The notes below the pieces were generated by a model. That model searched no databases. It was not told where the DNA came from and saw only the letters and a program-made list of their open reading frames with translations. Below, piece after piece: positions 1 to 7,028 of a stretch of 30,688 nt of DNA. This DNA is from Paucidesulfovibrio sp050251775 (lineage in GTDB: Bacteria > Desulfobacterota > Desulfovibrionia > Desulfovibrionales > Desulfovibrionaceae), in NCBI GenBank assembly GCA_050251775.1, contig JBFWMD010000045.1, forward strand, positions 1 through 30,688, read 5' to 3'. A program made the position numbers and the translations under genes. How positions within the stretch are numbered: the stretch's first letter is position 1; the number at the start of each line of letters is the position of its first letter.

Positions 1-1
1 G

Positions 2-808
2 GTCAGCGAGCGCACCCAGGAGCTGAATCGGGCCCTGGATCTGCTTTCCGCAGAACTGGACGCGGCTGCGGAATACGTGCGCCGCTTGCTGCCCGCGCCC
101 GGCCCCTGCGGACCGCTGCATTGCGAATGGCGCTATGTCCCCTCCAGCTCCCTAGGCGGAGACGCCTTCGGCTACCACTGGCTGGACAGCGACCATTTCG
201 CCATCTATCTCAACGATGTCAGCGGTCATGGCGTGGGCGCGGCTCTGCTTTCCGTTTCGGTGATGAACGTGCTGCACTCGCGGATGCTCCAGGACGTGGA
301 CTTCCGAGACCCCGGCCAGGTGCTTGCCGCACTGAACAACGCCTTTCCCATGGACCGGCACAACAACATGTTCCTGACCATGTGGTACGGGGTCTGGCGC
401 AAGAGCGACCGCACCCTGACCTATGCGGGCGGCGGGCATCCTCCGGCGCTGCTCTTCGGCCCGGATGGAGTGCGCCGGCTCTTCACCCACAACATGCTGC
501 TCGGCTGCGTTCCGGGCCAGGACTATGTCACGGGCAGCGCCACCCTGGAACCGGGCGAACGGCTGCTGGTCTTTTCGGATGGGGTCTACGAAGTGGAGCT
601 TGCGGATGGACGGATCTGGACCTTCGAGGAATTCGAGGGCTTCATGACCGGGAAGATTTCCGGAAACTGGCAGGAAGAGTGCCCGGCTCCGTTGGCGAGA
701 GCAACGAACCGGCCGGGGCTGGATGATCTGATGCGCCACACCCAGAGCCTTGCCGGACGCGAGGGCTGGGAGGATGATTTTTCCATTCTGGAAGTGCGCT
801 TCGACTGA
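2..808 (+). CDS. SpoIIE/PP2C-type serine phosphatase domain protein (5' end outside the window)
   Basis: The frame is open from base 2, so only the last 268 residues are visible. The first 25 visible residues are a heptad-like, charged stretch (SERTQELNRAL) of the kind that links a sensor or receiver domain to a phosphatase. The rest is a complete SpoIIE/RsbU-type PP2C domain: GGDAFG (about residues 52-57), the metal-binding DVSGHG (72-77), AGGGHPPALL, LVFSDGVYE (Asp about 193) and the closing WEDDFSILEV. Family members dephosphorylate anti-sigma antagonists or act downstream of two-component signalling. The input domain (response regulator, HAMP or PAS) cannot be known from this window. It ends 10 bp from a convergent gene. 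Confidence 0.93.
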   Translation, partial: VSERTQELNRALDLLSAELDAAAEYVRRLLPAPGPCGPLHCEWRYVPSSSLGGDAFGYHWLDSDHFAIYLNDVSGHGVGAALLSVSVMNVLHSRMLQDVDFRDPGQVLAALNNAFPMDRHNNMFLTMWYGVWRKSDRTLTYAGGGHPPALLFGPDGVRRLFTHNMLLGCVPGQDYVTGSATLEPGERLLVFSDGVYEVELADGRIWTFEEFEGFMTGKISGNWQEECPAPLARATNRPGLDDLMRHTQSLAGREGWEDDFSILEVRFD

Positions 809-817
809 AGCGGACGC

Positions 818-1465
818 CTAGCGCAGGGAAGGTCGCTTGTCTCCGGCTTCCAGGCAGAGCGGGTCGAGCGTGCCGGAGAGCTTTTCCATCTTGGCGTATT
901 CCTCGCCCGCGCGGCAGTAGAGCCAGTAGTTGTTGCGCGCCAGCAGCCAGTCCATGCGCTTGAAGAAAATGGCGTAGACCGCACCGGAATCGGTCAGCTC
1001 CGAGAGCCAGGTCTCTTCCGGATCCAGGGTTCCCGGAGCCACGAGCCGCTCCGGAGAGGCCTTCTGTTCCTCCGCGTCCAGAGAGGTCAGCGCGTCGGGT
1101 TCGGACGCCCGGCGAATCCGCATGATCACTCCGTCCCCTGAGGGCCGGACGTCAACATACCAATAATCGCCCTTTTCTTCGGAAAACATGCTGCCCATAT
1201 CGCTACGCTCACGATGCGCGATGACGCCGCCCTTGCCCCGGAGTACGGTGTACCCGCCGTCCGCCAGCTCAAAAATGCGCGCCGCCGCCTTGAGGACCTT
1301 GTCCACGCTCACGCCGGGGTACTCGTGGGTCCGCGCGGCATCGTAGGCCCGGCGCAGGGCCGCCGCATCCTCGGCGGTTTCCGGGGCTTCCTGCGCGACG
1401 CAAAGCGCGGGCGCGGCCAATACCAGCAGCAAGGTCCAGACGGAACAGCGACGAATGACAGACAT
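818..1465 (-). CDS. Secreted protein of unknown function
   Basis: This encodes 215 residues from the ATG at 1465, chosen because AAGGAGAATCAG precedes it; an upstream in-frame start at 1492 lacks such a site. The N-terminus is a clean Sec signal peptide (basic MSVIRRC, hydrophobic LLLVLAAPAL, likely cut after VAQ). A Cys in the h-region does not fit a good lipobox. The mature part is charged, with mixed alpha/beta character, a YWYVDVRPSGDGVIMRI strand pair and two Cys near the C-terminus. I recognise no family. It is convergent with the phosphatase gene and lies just downstream of the phage-like cassette on the same strand, but does not look phage-derived. Confidence 0.75.
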   Translation of the reverse strand: MSVIRRCSVWTLLLVLAAPALCVAQEAPETAEDAAALRRAYDAARTHEYPGVSVDKVLKAAARIFELADGGYTVLRGKGGVIAHRERSDMGSMFSEEKGDYWYVDVRPSGDGVIMRIRRASEPDALTSLDAEEQKASPERLVAPGTLDPEETWLSELTDSGAVYAIFFKRMDWLLARNNYWLYCRAGEEYAKMEKLSGTLDPLCLEAGDKRPSLR

Positions 1466-1518
1466 CTGATTCTCCTTGAGCAAAGTGGGCACACCCTAGT
1501 CAGGCCCAGGCTCCAGAG

Positions 1519-1932
1519 TCAAGCGGGCCGTGCCTCCCCAGGTGCGGATGCCTCAGGTTCCAGCTCCAGGAACGCGGCCTGAAGCACGCACTGGCCACTG
1601 AACCCGTACAGCCGCGTAAATTTCGGCCAGCGCGGGTCCGGCCTGGGCAGGGAACCGTCCGGGACCCCCGGCTCCTGCCGGATCCCTGTGATGCGCAGCT
1701 TGCCCAGCGCACGCGCACGCGCCTTGAGCCATTCCAGATCCCTTGCCAGACCGCGCCGGGCCTGCGGCCCCCAGCGGGTCATCTCCAAATGCAGTTCCAG
1801 GCAATCCTCCCGCTCGGCCACAGCGGCGTACCCGTACGTTCCCGCCTCGTCAAAGAGCCGCAGGTGCAGATATTCGGACATGGGATAATGCGCGTGGCAG
1901 GCCGGAGCCAGCAACAGCGGACAAACGCTCAT
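1519..1932 (-). CDS. Unknown protein coupled to the terminase
   Basis: This encodes 137 residues. The ATG overlaps the terminase stop codon (ATGA), so it is almost certainly translated with it. There is no signal peptide despite a hydrophobic first dozen residues; a second Met at residue 18 (MSEYLHLRLF) could be the true start. The body has Arg-rich helices (RGLARDLEWLKARARALGK) and short strands, giving a compact alpha/beta fold. I cannot name a family. Its position right after the large terminase gene, where phages often carry small accessory proteins before the portal gene, suggests that it belongs to the packaging cassette. No portal gene follows. Confidence 0.65.
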   Translation of the reverse strand: MSVCPLLLAPACHAHYPMSEYLHLRLFDEAGTYGYAAVAEREDCLELHLEMTRWGPQARRGLARDLEWLKARARALGKLRITGIRQEPGVPDGSLPRPDPRWPKFTRLYGFSGQCVLQAAFLELEPEASAPGEARPA

Positions 1933-3386
1933 GGCCGCCTCCGGAACGGATCGTAGTCATTTTCGGTTCTGACTGGGCGTGTCGCCGCTTCCCGACCGAG
2001 CACGGCCCGACCTTCTCCGGCCCCGATCATCAGGTACTGGGCCGCATCGCAGACGTGGGAATAGCGGTTCTTGTCCGGTTCGTCCCGATAGCGCTCCTCT
2101 CCGGTGATCTCCACCCGGCGATAGCGGTAGGCTCCGGCCATGCCTTTGATCAGCACACGACACTCCGACGAAACCAGCAGCCCCGGCTTGCCGTCCACCA
2201 TGCGGGTGAGCGGCAAGGCCACGGCCTCCCGCCGGAGCAGGGGGTCATTGCTCGGAGCGGGCCGCGCATCGATGCCGCTGGCCCGGAGAATGTCAAAGGG
2301 CGTGCGTTCGTCCACCTGGGAGCGCTGCATTCCCGCCGGGTCGCCATGCACCAGCACCTCCAGGCCGGGCCAGCGCTCCGCCAGCACCCGGCGCAGTTCC
2401 TCCGCAAACCGGGTCATGCCCATGTCTTCGGCCACCAGCTCCCCAAGCCAGAGCCAGCGTCCGGAAACCAGCCTTTGCCCGAAAACCGCCGCCGGGGTCA
2501 GGCCGAAGTCCAGGCCCACGTGCAGGGGCGTGTCCTCCACGGCATGCAGCGTCTGCCCGCTGACGTGGACCGAGGTGCAGAACTCCGGGTACACGGGTTT
2601 GCCGTCCTGCACGCTGCCGTATTTGGAGCAATAGTACACGCGGACGTGATCGTCAGACTTTCCCTCCATGCGCTTGACGTAATAGTCCCGCGGCAGGTTG
2701 GCGAGATTCTCGGCCAGGGGATTGGGCGCGAAGCGCGGACCCTTCCCGTCCGGGGTGCGCTCCACCAGTCCGCCGGGCTGGCTGAAGAACTCCCAGCCCA
2801 CAGGCCGCTGCTCCTCAGCCAGACGATACCACCAGTGGTCCGTATCCGGCGGGTTGGTGTCCATGACCACACCGGCCCAGGTGCAACCGCCGTCACGCTC
2901 CGGCGGATAGCGCTCCACCCGGTCGCTCATGGCGTCCACGATGGTCTTGGGCATTTCCCTGGCCTCGTTGAACCAGGCGCCGGTCAGTTCCAGGGACAAC
3001 AATTTCTTCAGGTCGCCGGGCCGTTCCAGGGAACGGAAAAGCACTTCCATGCGCACGTCGCCAAAGCGTAGCACATGGGTCATGCTGGTCTGGCTGAAGC
3101 GCCCGAACAAATCTTCAGGGAACCAGTCCAACCAGGTTTTCAGAGTAGTGTCGGCAAGCTCACGATAAGTGTTCCTTACCACGGCAAAGCGCGTCCTGCG
3201 TATGTTTCCTGGTCCTGGAGCCTGGCGTTGCGCCCGCTGGATCAGCTCCATGCACATGGCCGTGGATTTGCCCGAGCCCACTGGTCCCATGACCCCGCGG
3301 CAAAAGGCGTCGGAAGCGTGAAACCGGGCCAAGGTGGGCGAGGCCACGTACCGAATCCGTCTGATGTGTTCGTTTGCTGTGTTCAT
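1929..3386 (-). CDS. Phage terminase large subunit
   Basis: This encodes 485 residues, a full length for the family, with no frame break. The N-terminal ATPase part shows a Walker A motif GPVGSGKST (residues 34-42), an acidic Walker B/catalytic segment around LTGAWFNEARE (Glu about 141) and the coupling segment MDTNPPDTDHWW (175-186). The C-terminal part has an RNase-H-like nuclease start, HVGLDFGLTP (Asp about 293), and a HGDPAG segment. The protein would drive and cut DNA during packaging into a procapsid. It is separated from the small subunit gene by 162 bp, unlike the usual tight overlap, and the gap carries a leader related to that of the upstream unit. The Shine-Dalgarno match is weak. 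No capsid or portal gene is present within the window. Confidence 0.93.
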   Translation of the reverse strand: MNTANEHIRRIRYVASPTLARFHASDAFCRGVMGPVGSGKSTAMCMELIQRAQRQAPGPGNIRRTRFAVVRNTYRELADTTLKTWLDWFPEDLFGRFSQTSMTHVLRFGDVRMEVLFRSLERPGDLKKLLSLELTGAWFNEAREMPKTIVDAMSDRVERYPPERDGGCTWAGVVMDTNPPDTDHWWYRLAEEQRPVGWEFFSQPGGLVERTPDGKGPRFAPNPLAENLANLPRDYYVKRMEGKSDDHVRVYYCSKYGSVQDGKPVYPEFCTSVHVSGQTLHAVEDTPLHVGLDFGLTPAAVFGQRLVSGRWLWLGELVAEDMGMTRFAEELRRVLAERWPGLEVLVHGDPAGMQRSQVDERTPFDILRASGIDARPAPSNDPLLRREAVALPLTRMVDGKPGLLVSSECRVLIKGMAGAYRYRRVEITGEERYRDEPDKNRYSHVCDAAQYLMIGAGEGRAVLGREAATRPVRTENDYDPFRRRP

Positions 3387-3399
3387 GCCCGGAGCATAG

Positions 3400-3472
3400 C
3401 CCCGGTTTTTCGGGCGGGATAAAATTGGAAAGGTTTTGGAAAGGAAAAGGACGTTTTTTCCCTGTTGACAGG
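3400..3472 (-). promoter_or_regulatory. Leader element copy 1, upstream of large terminase
   Basis: This is a 73-bp stretch ending 14 bp before the terminase start. It aligns without gaps to 4756-4828 (54 of 73 positions identical by hand count). Conserved blocks are a 16-bp CCCCGGTTTTTCGGGC (plus strand, potential small hairpin), AATTGGA, AAAAGGACG, TTTTCCCT and TTGAC, at identical spacing. A 15-bp stretch between two blocks is free to vary. It is likely a shared promoter or activator site; no convincing sigma-70 promoter can be drawn on the minus strand. Confidence 0.6.
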
Positions 3473-3548
3473 ATTCGGAGCCGGGACTCGGGCGGGCGCT
3501 TTCGCGGTATCCACCCTCTCCCCAACCGTATCCGCAGTTTGGACGCGC

Positions 3549-4010
3549 TCAGTCGCCCCCCTCCTTCGCCTCTGCCGGGTCCGTTTTTTCCCCTGCGAGA
3601 TGCAGCTCGAAGACCACGGGTCCGACCCCGGTCGCAGCGGGGTTTGCGCCATCCTCGTCCAGGCCGGAAGCGCCGGTGCCGAATCGCTCCGGACGTTTCG
3701 ACTTCAGCAGGAACATGAGCAACTGGTCCGAATATTTCCGGGACGCGCCCCGTTGTTCGCCCTGGTAGAAATACGGTTCTTCCACGCCTTCCACAGCCCG
3801 GCGCACTGCCTCGGCCTCCAGCCGGTCCTCGCTTTCCCGCAGGGCCTGTTCCCACTGTTGTGCAAACTCCGGGTCCTCCTTGCGCTGCTCATAGACCTTC
3901 CAACGGCCCAGGCCCGCGATTGCTGCCGCCTGGGTCACGTTCCCCTGGAGGGCGAGGGCGTCCAGAAAGGCGCAACGCTGTTTCCGGTTCAGTTTTGTAC
4001 TTGCTGCCAT
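3549..4010 (-). CDS. Phage terminase small subunit
   Basis: This encodes 153 residues from the ATG at 4010 (a GTG immediately upstream at 4013 is possible). The stop codon of the preceding gene overlaps this ATG as TGATG. The N-terminus is the typical DNA-recognition helix-turn-helix of small terminases: KQRCAFLDALALQGNVTQAAAIAGLGRWKVYEQRKEDPEF. An amphipathic oligomerisation helix follows (FAQQWEQALRESEDRLEAEA), then the segment GVEEPYFYQGEQRG and SDQLLMFLLKSKRPERFG, both common in this family. The C-terminus is Ala/Asp/Glu-rich. It would recognise the packaging site and load the large subunit. Confidence 0.9.
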   Translation of the reverse strand: MAASTKLNRKQRCAFLDALALQGNVTQAAAIAGLGRWKVYEQRKEDPEFAQQWEQALRESEDRLEAEAVRRAVEGVEEPYFYQGEQRGASRKYSDQLLMFLLKSKRPERFGTGASGLDEDGANPAATGVGPVVFELHLAGEKTDPAEAKEGGD

Positions 4011-4279
4011 CACGGCCTCCGGCGCAGTTCCGAACGGATGTCCACGAGCATCTCCTGAATGCCCCGGACCCGTTCCTCAATGCGCTCCACCTTGATCGCG
4101 GCCTGTCTGGCCTCATCCACGCGCCGCTCCAGGGTGCAGAGCTTCTCTTCCAGGACCTGCAACCGCGCCCCCAGGCCGACTCCGGCGGTCATGGCCATGA
4201 CCAGGCAGGACCCCAAAGTCAGCAGGGTGGCCAGATTGATGCGCCGATCCACCCGCCAGCCATGGATTTCACTTTCCAT
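4010..4279 (-). CDS. Small membrane-anchored coiled-coil protein (phage-type)
   Basis: This encodes 89 residues from the ATG at 4279. The start lies inside the end of the preceding gene (11-bp overlap); the open frame extends further upstream but only as the shadow of that gene. There is one membrane segment (about residues 18-40, LATLLTLGSCLVMAMTAGVG), followed by a long heptad-rich helix (LQVLEEKLCTLERRVDEARQ and onwards) ending at SELRRRP. A small, single-span protein with a coiled coil between a holin-like gene and terminase genes could be a lysis accessory or spanin-like protein, but no lipoprotein partner is seen. I infer phage origin from context only. Confidence 0.7.
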   Translation of the reverse strand: MESEIHGWRVDRRINLATLLTLGSCLVMAMTAGVGLGARLQVLEEKLCTLERRVDEARQAAIKVERIEERVRGIQEMLVDIRSELRRRP

Positions 4280-4721
4280 CCTTGCCTCCGCCTGGCTTAA
4301 CCCTGTCCAGGAGCTCCTCTTCCCGCCCCAGGGCCGAACGCACGCCGCGCAGGGCGCCGGGCAGGTAGTCGCCGATCTTCTTGACCCCCAGAACAGCGGC
4401 AACGATCCAGAACGTGACCTGCAGGAACCAGTCGGGCAACGCCTCCCAGGCCCGGAGAACGTCCGCCGCTCCCGTTGGATCAAACCCGGACCAGATAAAG
4501 AATGCCAGCCAGGCATAGAAGAGCACATCGTCCTTCCAACCCGCGTTCTCCAGCTGCTTCATTTCCCAGGCCTGGTTGAATTCCTGGCTGGACTGGGCCA
4601 GCCTGACCTTGTTCTCCACCACGGCGCGGCGGATTTCCTGCTTGCCCTTGAAGTGCTCGCGCACCCCGTCCACGATCAGGGAAAACAATCCCGCCAACGC
4701 ACTCACGACTGCGACTGCCAT
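4269..4721 (-). CDS. Membrane protein, holin-like (phage-type)
   Basis: This encodes 150 residues from an ATG with an excellent AAAGGAGGTT site. Layout: a short hydrophobic N-terminus (AVAVVSALAGLFSLIV), an amphipathic charged helix (KGKQEIRRAVVENKVRLAQS and the following WEMKQLENAGWKDD), then two membrane spans (VLFYAWLAFFIWSG and WFLQVTFWIVAAVLGV) and a basic tail. This helix-then-two-spans plan, with a Trp-rich linker, resembles the three-TM holin-like proteins of phages and gene transfer agents. It is the first gene of the minus-strand cassette and has its own leader. The holin function is an inference. An endolysin is not adjacent. Confidence 0.65.
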   Translation of the reverse strand: MAVAVVSALAGLFSLIVDGVREHFKGKQEIRRAVVENKVRLAQSSQEFNQAWEMKQLENAGWKDDVLFYAWLAFFIWSGFDPTGAADVLRAWEALPDWFLQVTFWIVAAVLGVKKIGDYLPGALRGVRSALGREEELLDRVKPGGGKDGK

Positions 4722-4755
4722 ACTTGAACCTCCTTTGGTTTTTCCCGTAGCCTAA

Positions 4756-4828
4756 CCCCGGTTTTTCGGGCCGGACAGAATTGGATACCAAAAGGGGCTT
4801 AAAAGGACGGATTTTCCCTCTTGACGGG
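4756..4828 (-). promoter_or_regulatory. Leader element copy 2, upstream of holin-like gene
   Basis: This is the sister of the element at 3400-3472, with the same conserved blocks at the same spacing. It ends 35 bp before the holin-like gene's ATG at 4721. Since both copies precede transcription units of the same phage-like cassette on the same strand, a common promoter, activator or RNA-processing site is the simplest reading. Confidence 0.6.
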
Positions 4829-4900
4829 GTCCCGGGGCAGGGCTTCGGGCAGGGGCGGAGATGCATCGGGCATGAACGGCAGGCAAGGGGCCGGCCCCTG

Positions 4901-4933
4901 AAAACGCGCAAGGCCCCGCGAACGGGGCCTTGC
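4901..4933 (-). terminator. Intrinsic terminator of the exported repeat protein gene
   Basis: The stem is GCAAGGCCCC with its exact complement around a 6-nt loop (4908-4933). On the minus strand it is followed by GCGTTTTC. It lies 44 bp after the stop codon of the gene ending at 4977. Confidence 0.8.
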
Positions 4934-4976
4934 AGCGCTGCCTTGCGGCAAGAGATAAACTCGACGGGAGCGACCG

Positions 4977-5834
4977 CTATTCGCAGACCACCCAGCGGCC
5001 ATCCTCGGCCTTGAGCGTGAAGACCTGATTCTCCTGCTGCTCCTCCCCGCCCAGCTTGGAGTGGGTGCGCTTGTACATGCCTGTGAGCCGGACTTCGGCC
5101 ATGCCGCCTTCCTGACGTACCAGTTCGTAGCGCAGGCCCGAGAAGTCATGCTTCACCTCGGACCAGTCCACGCCCATGCTCTCGAACTCGCGCAGAGCCC
5201 CCTGGGCCATGTCCGCCAGCCCGGAATCGCGCATGGCCTTGCACATGTTGGCCTCCATGGCCTCGGCGTCGATGCGGTAGACGGCCTCGCAAAAGGCCCG
5301 GGCCACTTCCTCGGGGCTTGCCCCGGGTTCCGGCGGGGCCTCTCCTGCCAGGGCGGCAGGGTCTTTCATCCAGAGCCGGTAATCGGACAGGGGCAGGTTG
5401 GAGCGGGTCTGGTCGCCGCACATCTTCCAGTGGCCGTCGATGCGCTGCACCAGGAGCAGGTCCGGATCCTCGTCCCATTGCGGTCCCGTGGGCGAGAGAA
5501 TGGCATACGGTCCGCGAATCTCCACCCTGGCAAGATCCGCGTCCTGCTCCAGCAGTGTGTATTCCACCTTGCTGAAGTCATAGCCGATCTTGTCGAAGTC
5601 CACGCCCGCGGCCCGCAGCTCCGCGATCTGGGATTCAAAAAACGCCTTGAGTTCGTCGCGCTCCTGTTCGCTCATGCAGGCATGCTCGATCATCATCGCG
5701 TAATTGAGGCTGTGCCCGCCCTCATAGACCATTTGCGCCGCGTACTCGGGTGTTCCGGGTTCGGGTCCGGCCAACGCCGGGGCCGCCAGGAGCGGCAATA
5801 CAAGCAGGATCAGCGAAAAAGCGAAGCGGGCCAT
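4977..5834 (-). CDS. Exported protein with two DUF4878-like domains
   Basis: This encodes 285 residues with a signal peptide (MARFAFSLILLVLPLLAAPALAG). The mature part is a tandem duplication. Each half starts with a PEY/PEEVA helix and 'Y..D...M' segment and continues to a core (IGYDFSKVEYTLLEQDADLARVEIRG-type in repeat 1; VKHDFSGLRYELVRQEGGMAEV in repeat 2, written here in part). Each half closes with a W-K/V-x-C strand (GHWKMC and GRWVVCE). The domain looks like the NTF2/cystatin-like DUF4878 group; function unknown. The same domain occurs singly in the next two upstream genes, so this is a local family of four domains. It is followed by a strong terminator. Confidence 0.8.
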   Translation of the reverse strand: MARFAFSLILLVLPLLAAPALAGPEPGTPEYAAQMVYEGGHSLNYAMMIEHACMSEQERDELKAFFESQIAELRAAGVDFDKIGYDFSKVEYTLLEQDADLARVEIRGPYAILSPTGPQWDEDPDLLLVQRIDGHWKMCGDQTRSNLPLSDYRLWMKDPAALAGEAPPEPGASPEEVARAFCEAVYRIDAEAMEANMCKAMRDSGLADMAQGALREFESMGVDWSEVKHDFSGLRYELVRQEGGMAEVRLTGMYKRTHSKLGGEEQQENQVFTLKAEDGRWVVCE

Positions 5835-5995
5835 GTGGTTCTCCGTTTGCAGGTTGCTCTGCCCAGGCTATACGCGCCGCGTTGGGCCAGGGTCAACGGG
5901 GAAAACATGCTTCCGGATACCCCGCTCACTGGTCTGGAAATGCGCTCGACGGCCAGAGGCCAAGCGCACAGTCGCTCCGATTCAAAAGGACGCTG

Positions 5996-6451
5996 TCAGG
6001 ACTGGATCTCGCTGCAAACAAGCCATTCGTTCTCTTCCTTGCGCAGCTCGATGTCCTGGTTCTGCTCCTGGGATTCCTCGGCCAGTCCCGGAACCTTGAC
6101 CTTGAGCACGCCGCCCATGTGGACTTTGGCCGTATACTCGCTTTGCTCCAGCAACTCAAAGGTCACGCCGCTCATGTCGTAGCGCACCTGGCTGAGATCA
6201 ACGCCCATGCCCTTGAGGATGTTCATGGTCTCCTGGAAATCCTCGCGTTGCTCCGCGATCTGCTTACGCATCTGCGTGCAGGACAGGGCGCTGAGGCCGT
6301 CCAGGTCGTAGGCCAGGGAGATCTCCACGGCCTTGCGGGCCACGGACAGGGGGTCGCCGAGCTGTTCCCCGGTCTGGGCGCAGGCGTTCAGAACAAACAA
6401 AAGGCAGAGCATCCCAACATGGACGGCAACTGCCTGGTTTCGATCGGTCAT
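5996..6451 (-). CDS. Lipoprotein with one DUF4878-like domain
   Basis: This encodes 151 residues from the ATG at 6451, chosen over an upstream in-frame codon because AGGAG lies 7 bp before it and the signal sequence begins there. A lipobox LNAC puts the lipidated Cys near residue 24. The mature domain has the local family signature: helices with QREDFQETMNILKGMGVD, then VRYDMSGVTFELLEQSEYTA, a strand pair, and the closing EWLVCSE. The C-terminal W-x-V-C is shared with its two neighbours. It is probably an outer-membrane lipoprotein in the periplasm. Function unknown. Confidence 0.8.
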   Translation of the reverse strand: MTDRNQAVAVHVGMLCLLFVLNACAQTGEQLGDPLSVARKAVEISLAYDLDGLSALSCTQMRKQIAEQREDFQETMNILKGMGVDLSQVRYDMSGVTFELLEQSEYTAKVHMGGVLKVKVPGLAEESQEQNQDIELRKEENEWLVCSEIQS

Positions 6452-6539
6452 TTTGTCACTCCTAGCGTGTGCGAAGTACAATTGCCCCTGGTTAGCCCGA
6501 AAGCGCAAAGGGGTCAACGCGGACACCGCGACAACGCCG

Positions 6540-6974
6540 TTACATCAACCCTCCGCAGACCTTCCAGCGACCGCTCTCGACCCGGCAGAGCACTGTTTCA
6601 TCCAACCGCTCCCGGCTCGGCCCCTGGGTGGGATGGTCCGCCAGAAGAATTCCGGTCATGCGGACGCGGGCCTGGTCGCCGGAGCGTTCCAGCAATTCGT
6701 AGCGCATTTCGGAAAGTTCCATGTGCGCGCCCTGCGCCCTGACCTCGGCCATGCTCCGGCGCATCGAGTCCACGGACGAGGCCTCTTCCGAACAGAGATA
6801 GTGGGCCATGCCCACGGCATCCAGCCGGGCCAGGGCCTGCATGGCGCACTCCACGGTACGCTCCGGGCTGCCCGAAGGGCCGCAACCGCACAGGAGGAGG
6901 CAACCGCATAGAAGAAGCAGGCCGGCCTTCTTGCAAGTTATTTTGCAATACTTAACATTTCGACATATAAACAT
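6540..6974 (-). CDS. Small lipoprotein with one DUF4878-like domain
   Basis: This encodes 144 residues from the ATG at 6974; a GTG at 6986 is the only other upstream option. Neither has a good ribosome site. The N-terminus is Cys-rich and basic (FICRNVKYCKITCKK), then a hydrophobic run with two LLLCGC lipobox-like units in tandem; at DNA level this is an 18-bp duplication (about 6888-6923). The mature part has the local signature MELSEMRYELLERSGDQARV and the closing GRWKVCGG. The start codon sits in a perfect 8-bp inverted repeat (6961-6980). It may be cotranscribed with the RTX gene 54 bp upstream. Confidence 0.7.
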   Translation of the reverse strand: MFICRNVKYCKITCKKAGLLLLCGCLLLCGCGPSGSPERTVECAMQALARLDAVGMAHYLCSEEASSVDSMRRSMAEVRAQGAHMELSEMRYELLERSGDQARVRMTGILLADHPTQGPSRERLDETVLCRVESGRWKVCGGLM

Positions 6975-6980
6975 ATGTCG
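6961..6980. repeat. 8-bp inverted repeat over a start codon
   Basis: CGACATAT and ATATGTCG face each other across AAAC. On the minus strand the ATG at 6974 lies in the first arm and spacer. It could be an operator or an mRNA hairpin that hides the start. Confidence 0.6.
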
Positions 6981-7028
6981 GTCCACTACACGAAATCATG
7001 CGCTTTGAAAAGTGCAGCGTCTGGCCGC

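Noticed and set aside
1743..3071. Plus-strand open frame of 442 codons
   Set aside because: It is the antisense shadow of the terminase gene; high GC opens such frames. No family motif and no ribosome site.
3461..3472. CCTGTTGACAGG as a plus-strand -35 promoter box
   Set aside because: No -10 box or gene follows on the plus strand, and the block is part of the leader conserved for the minus-strand genes.
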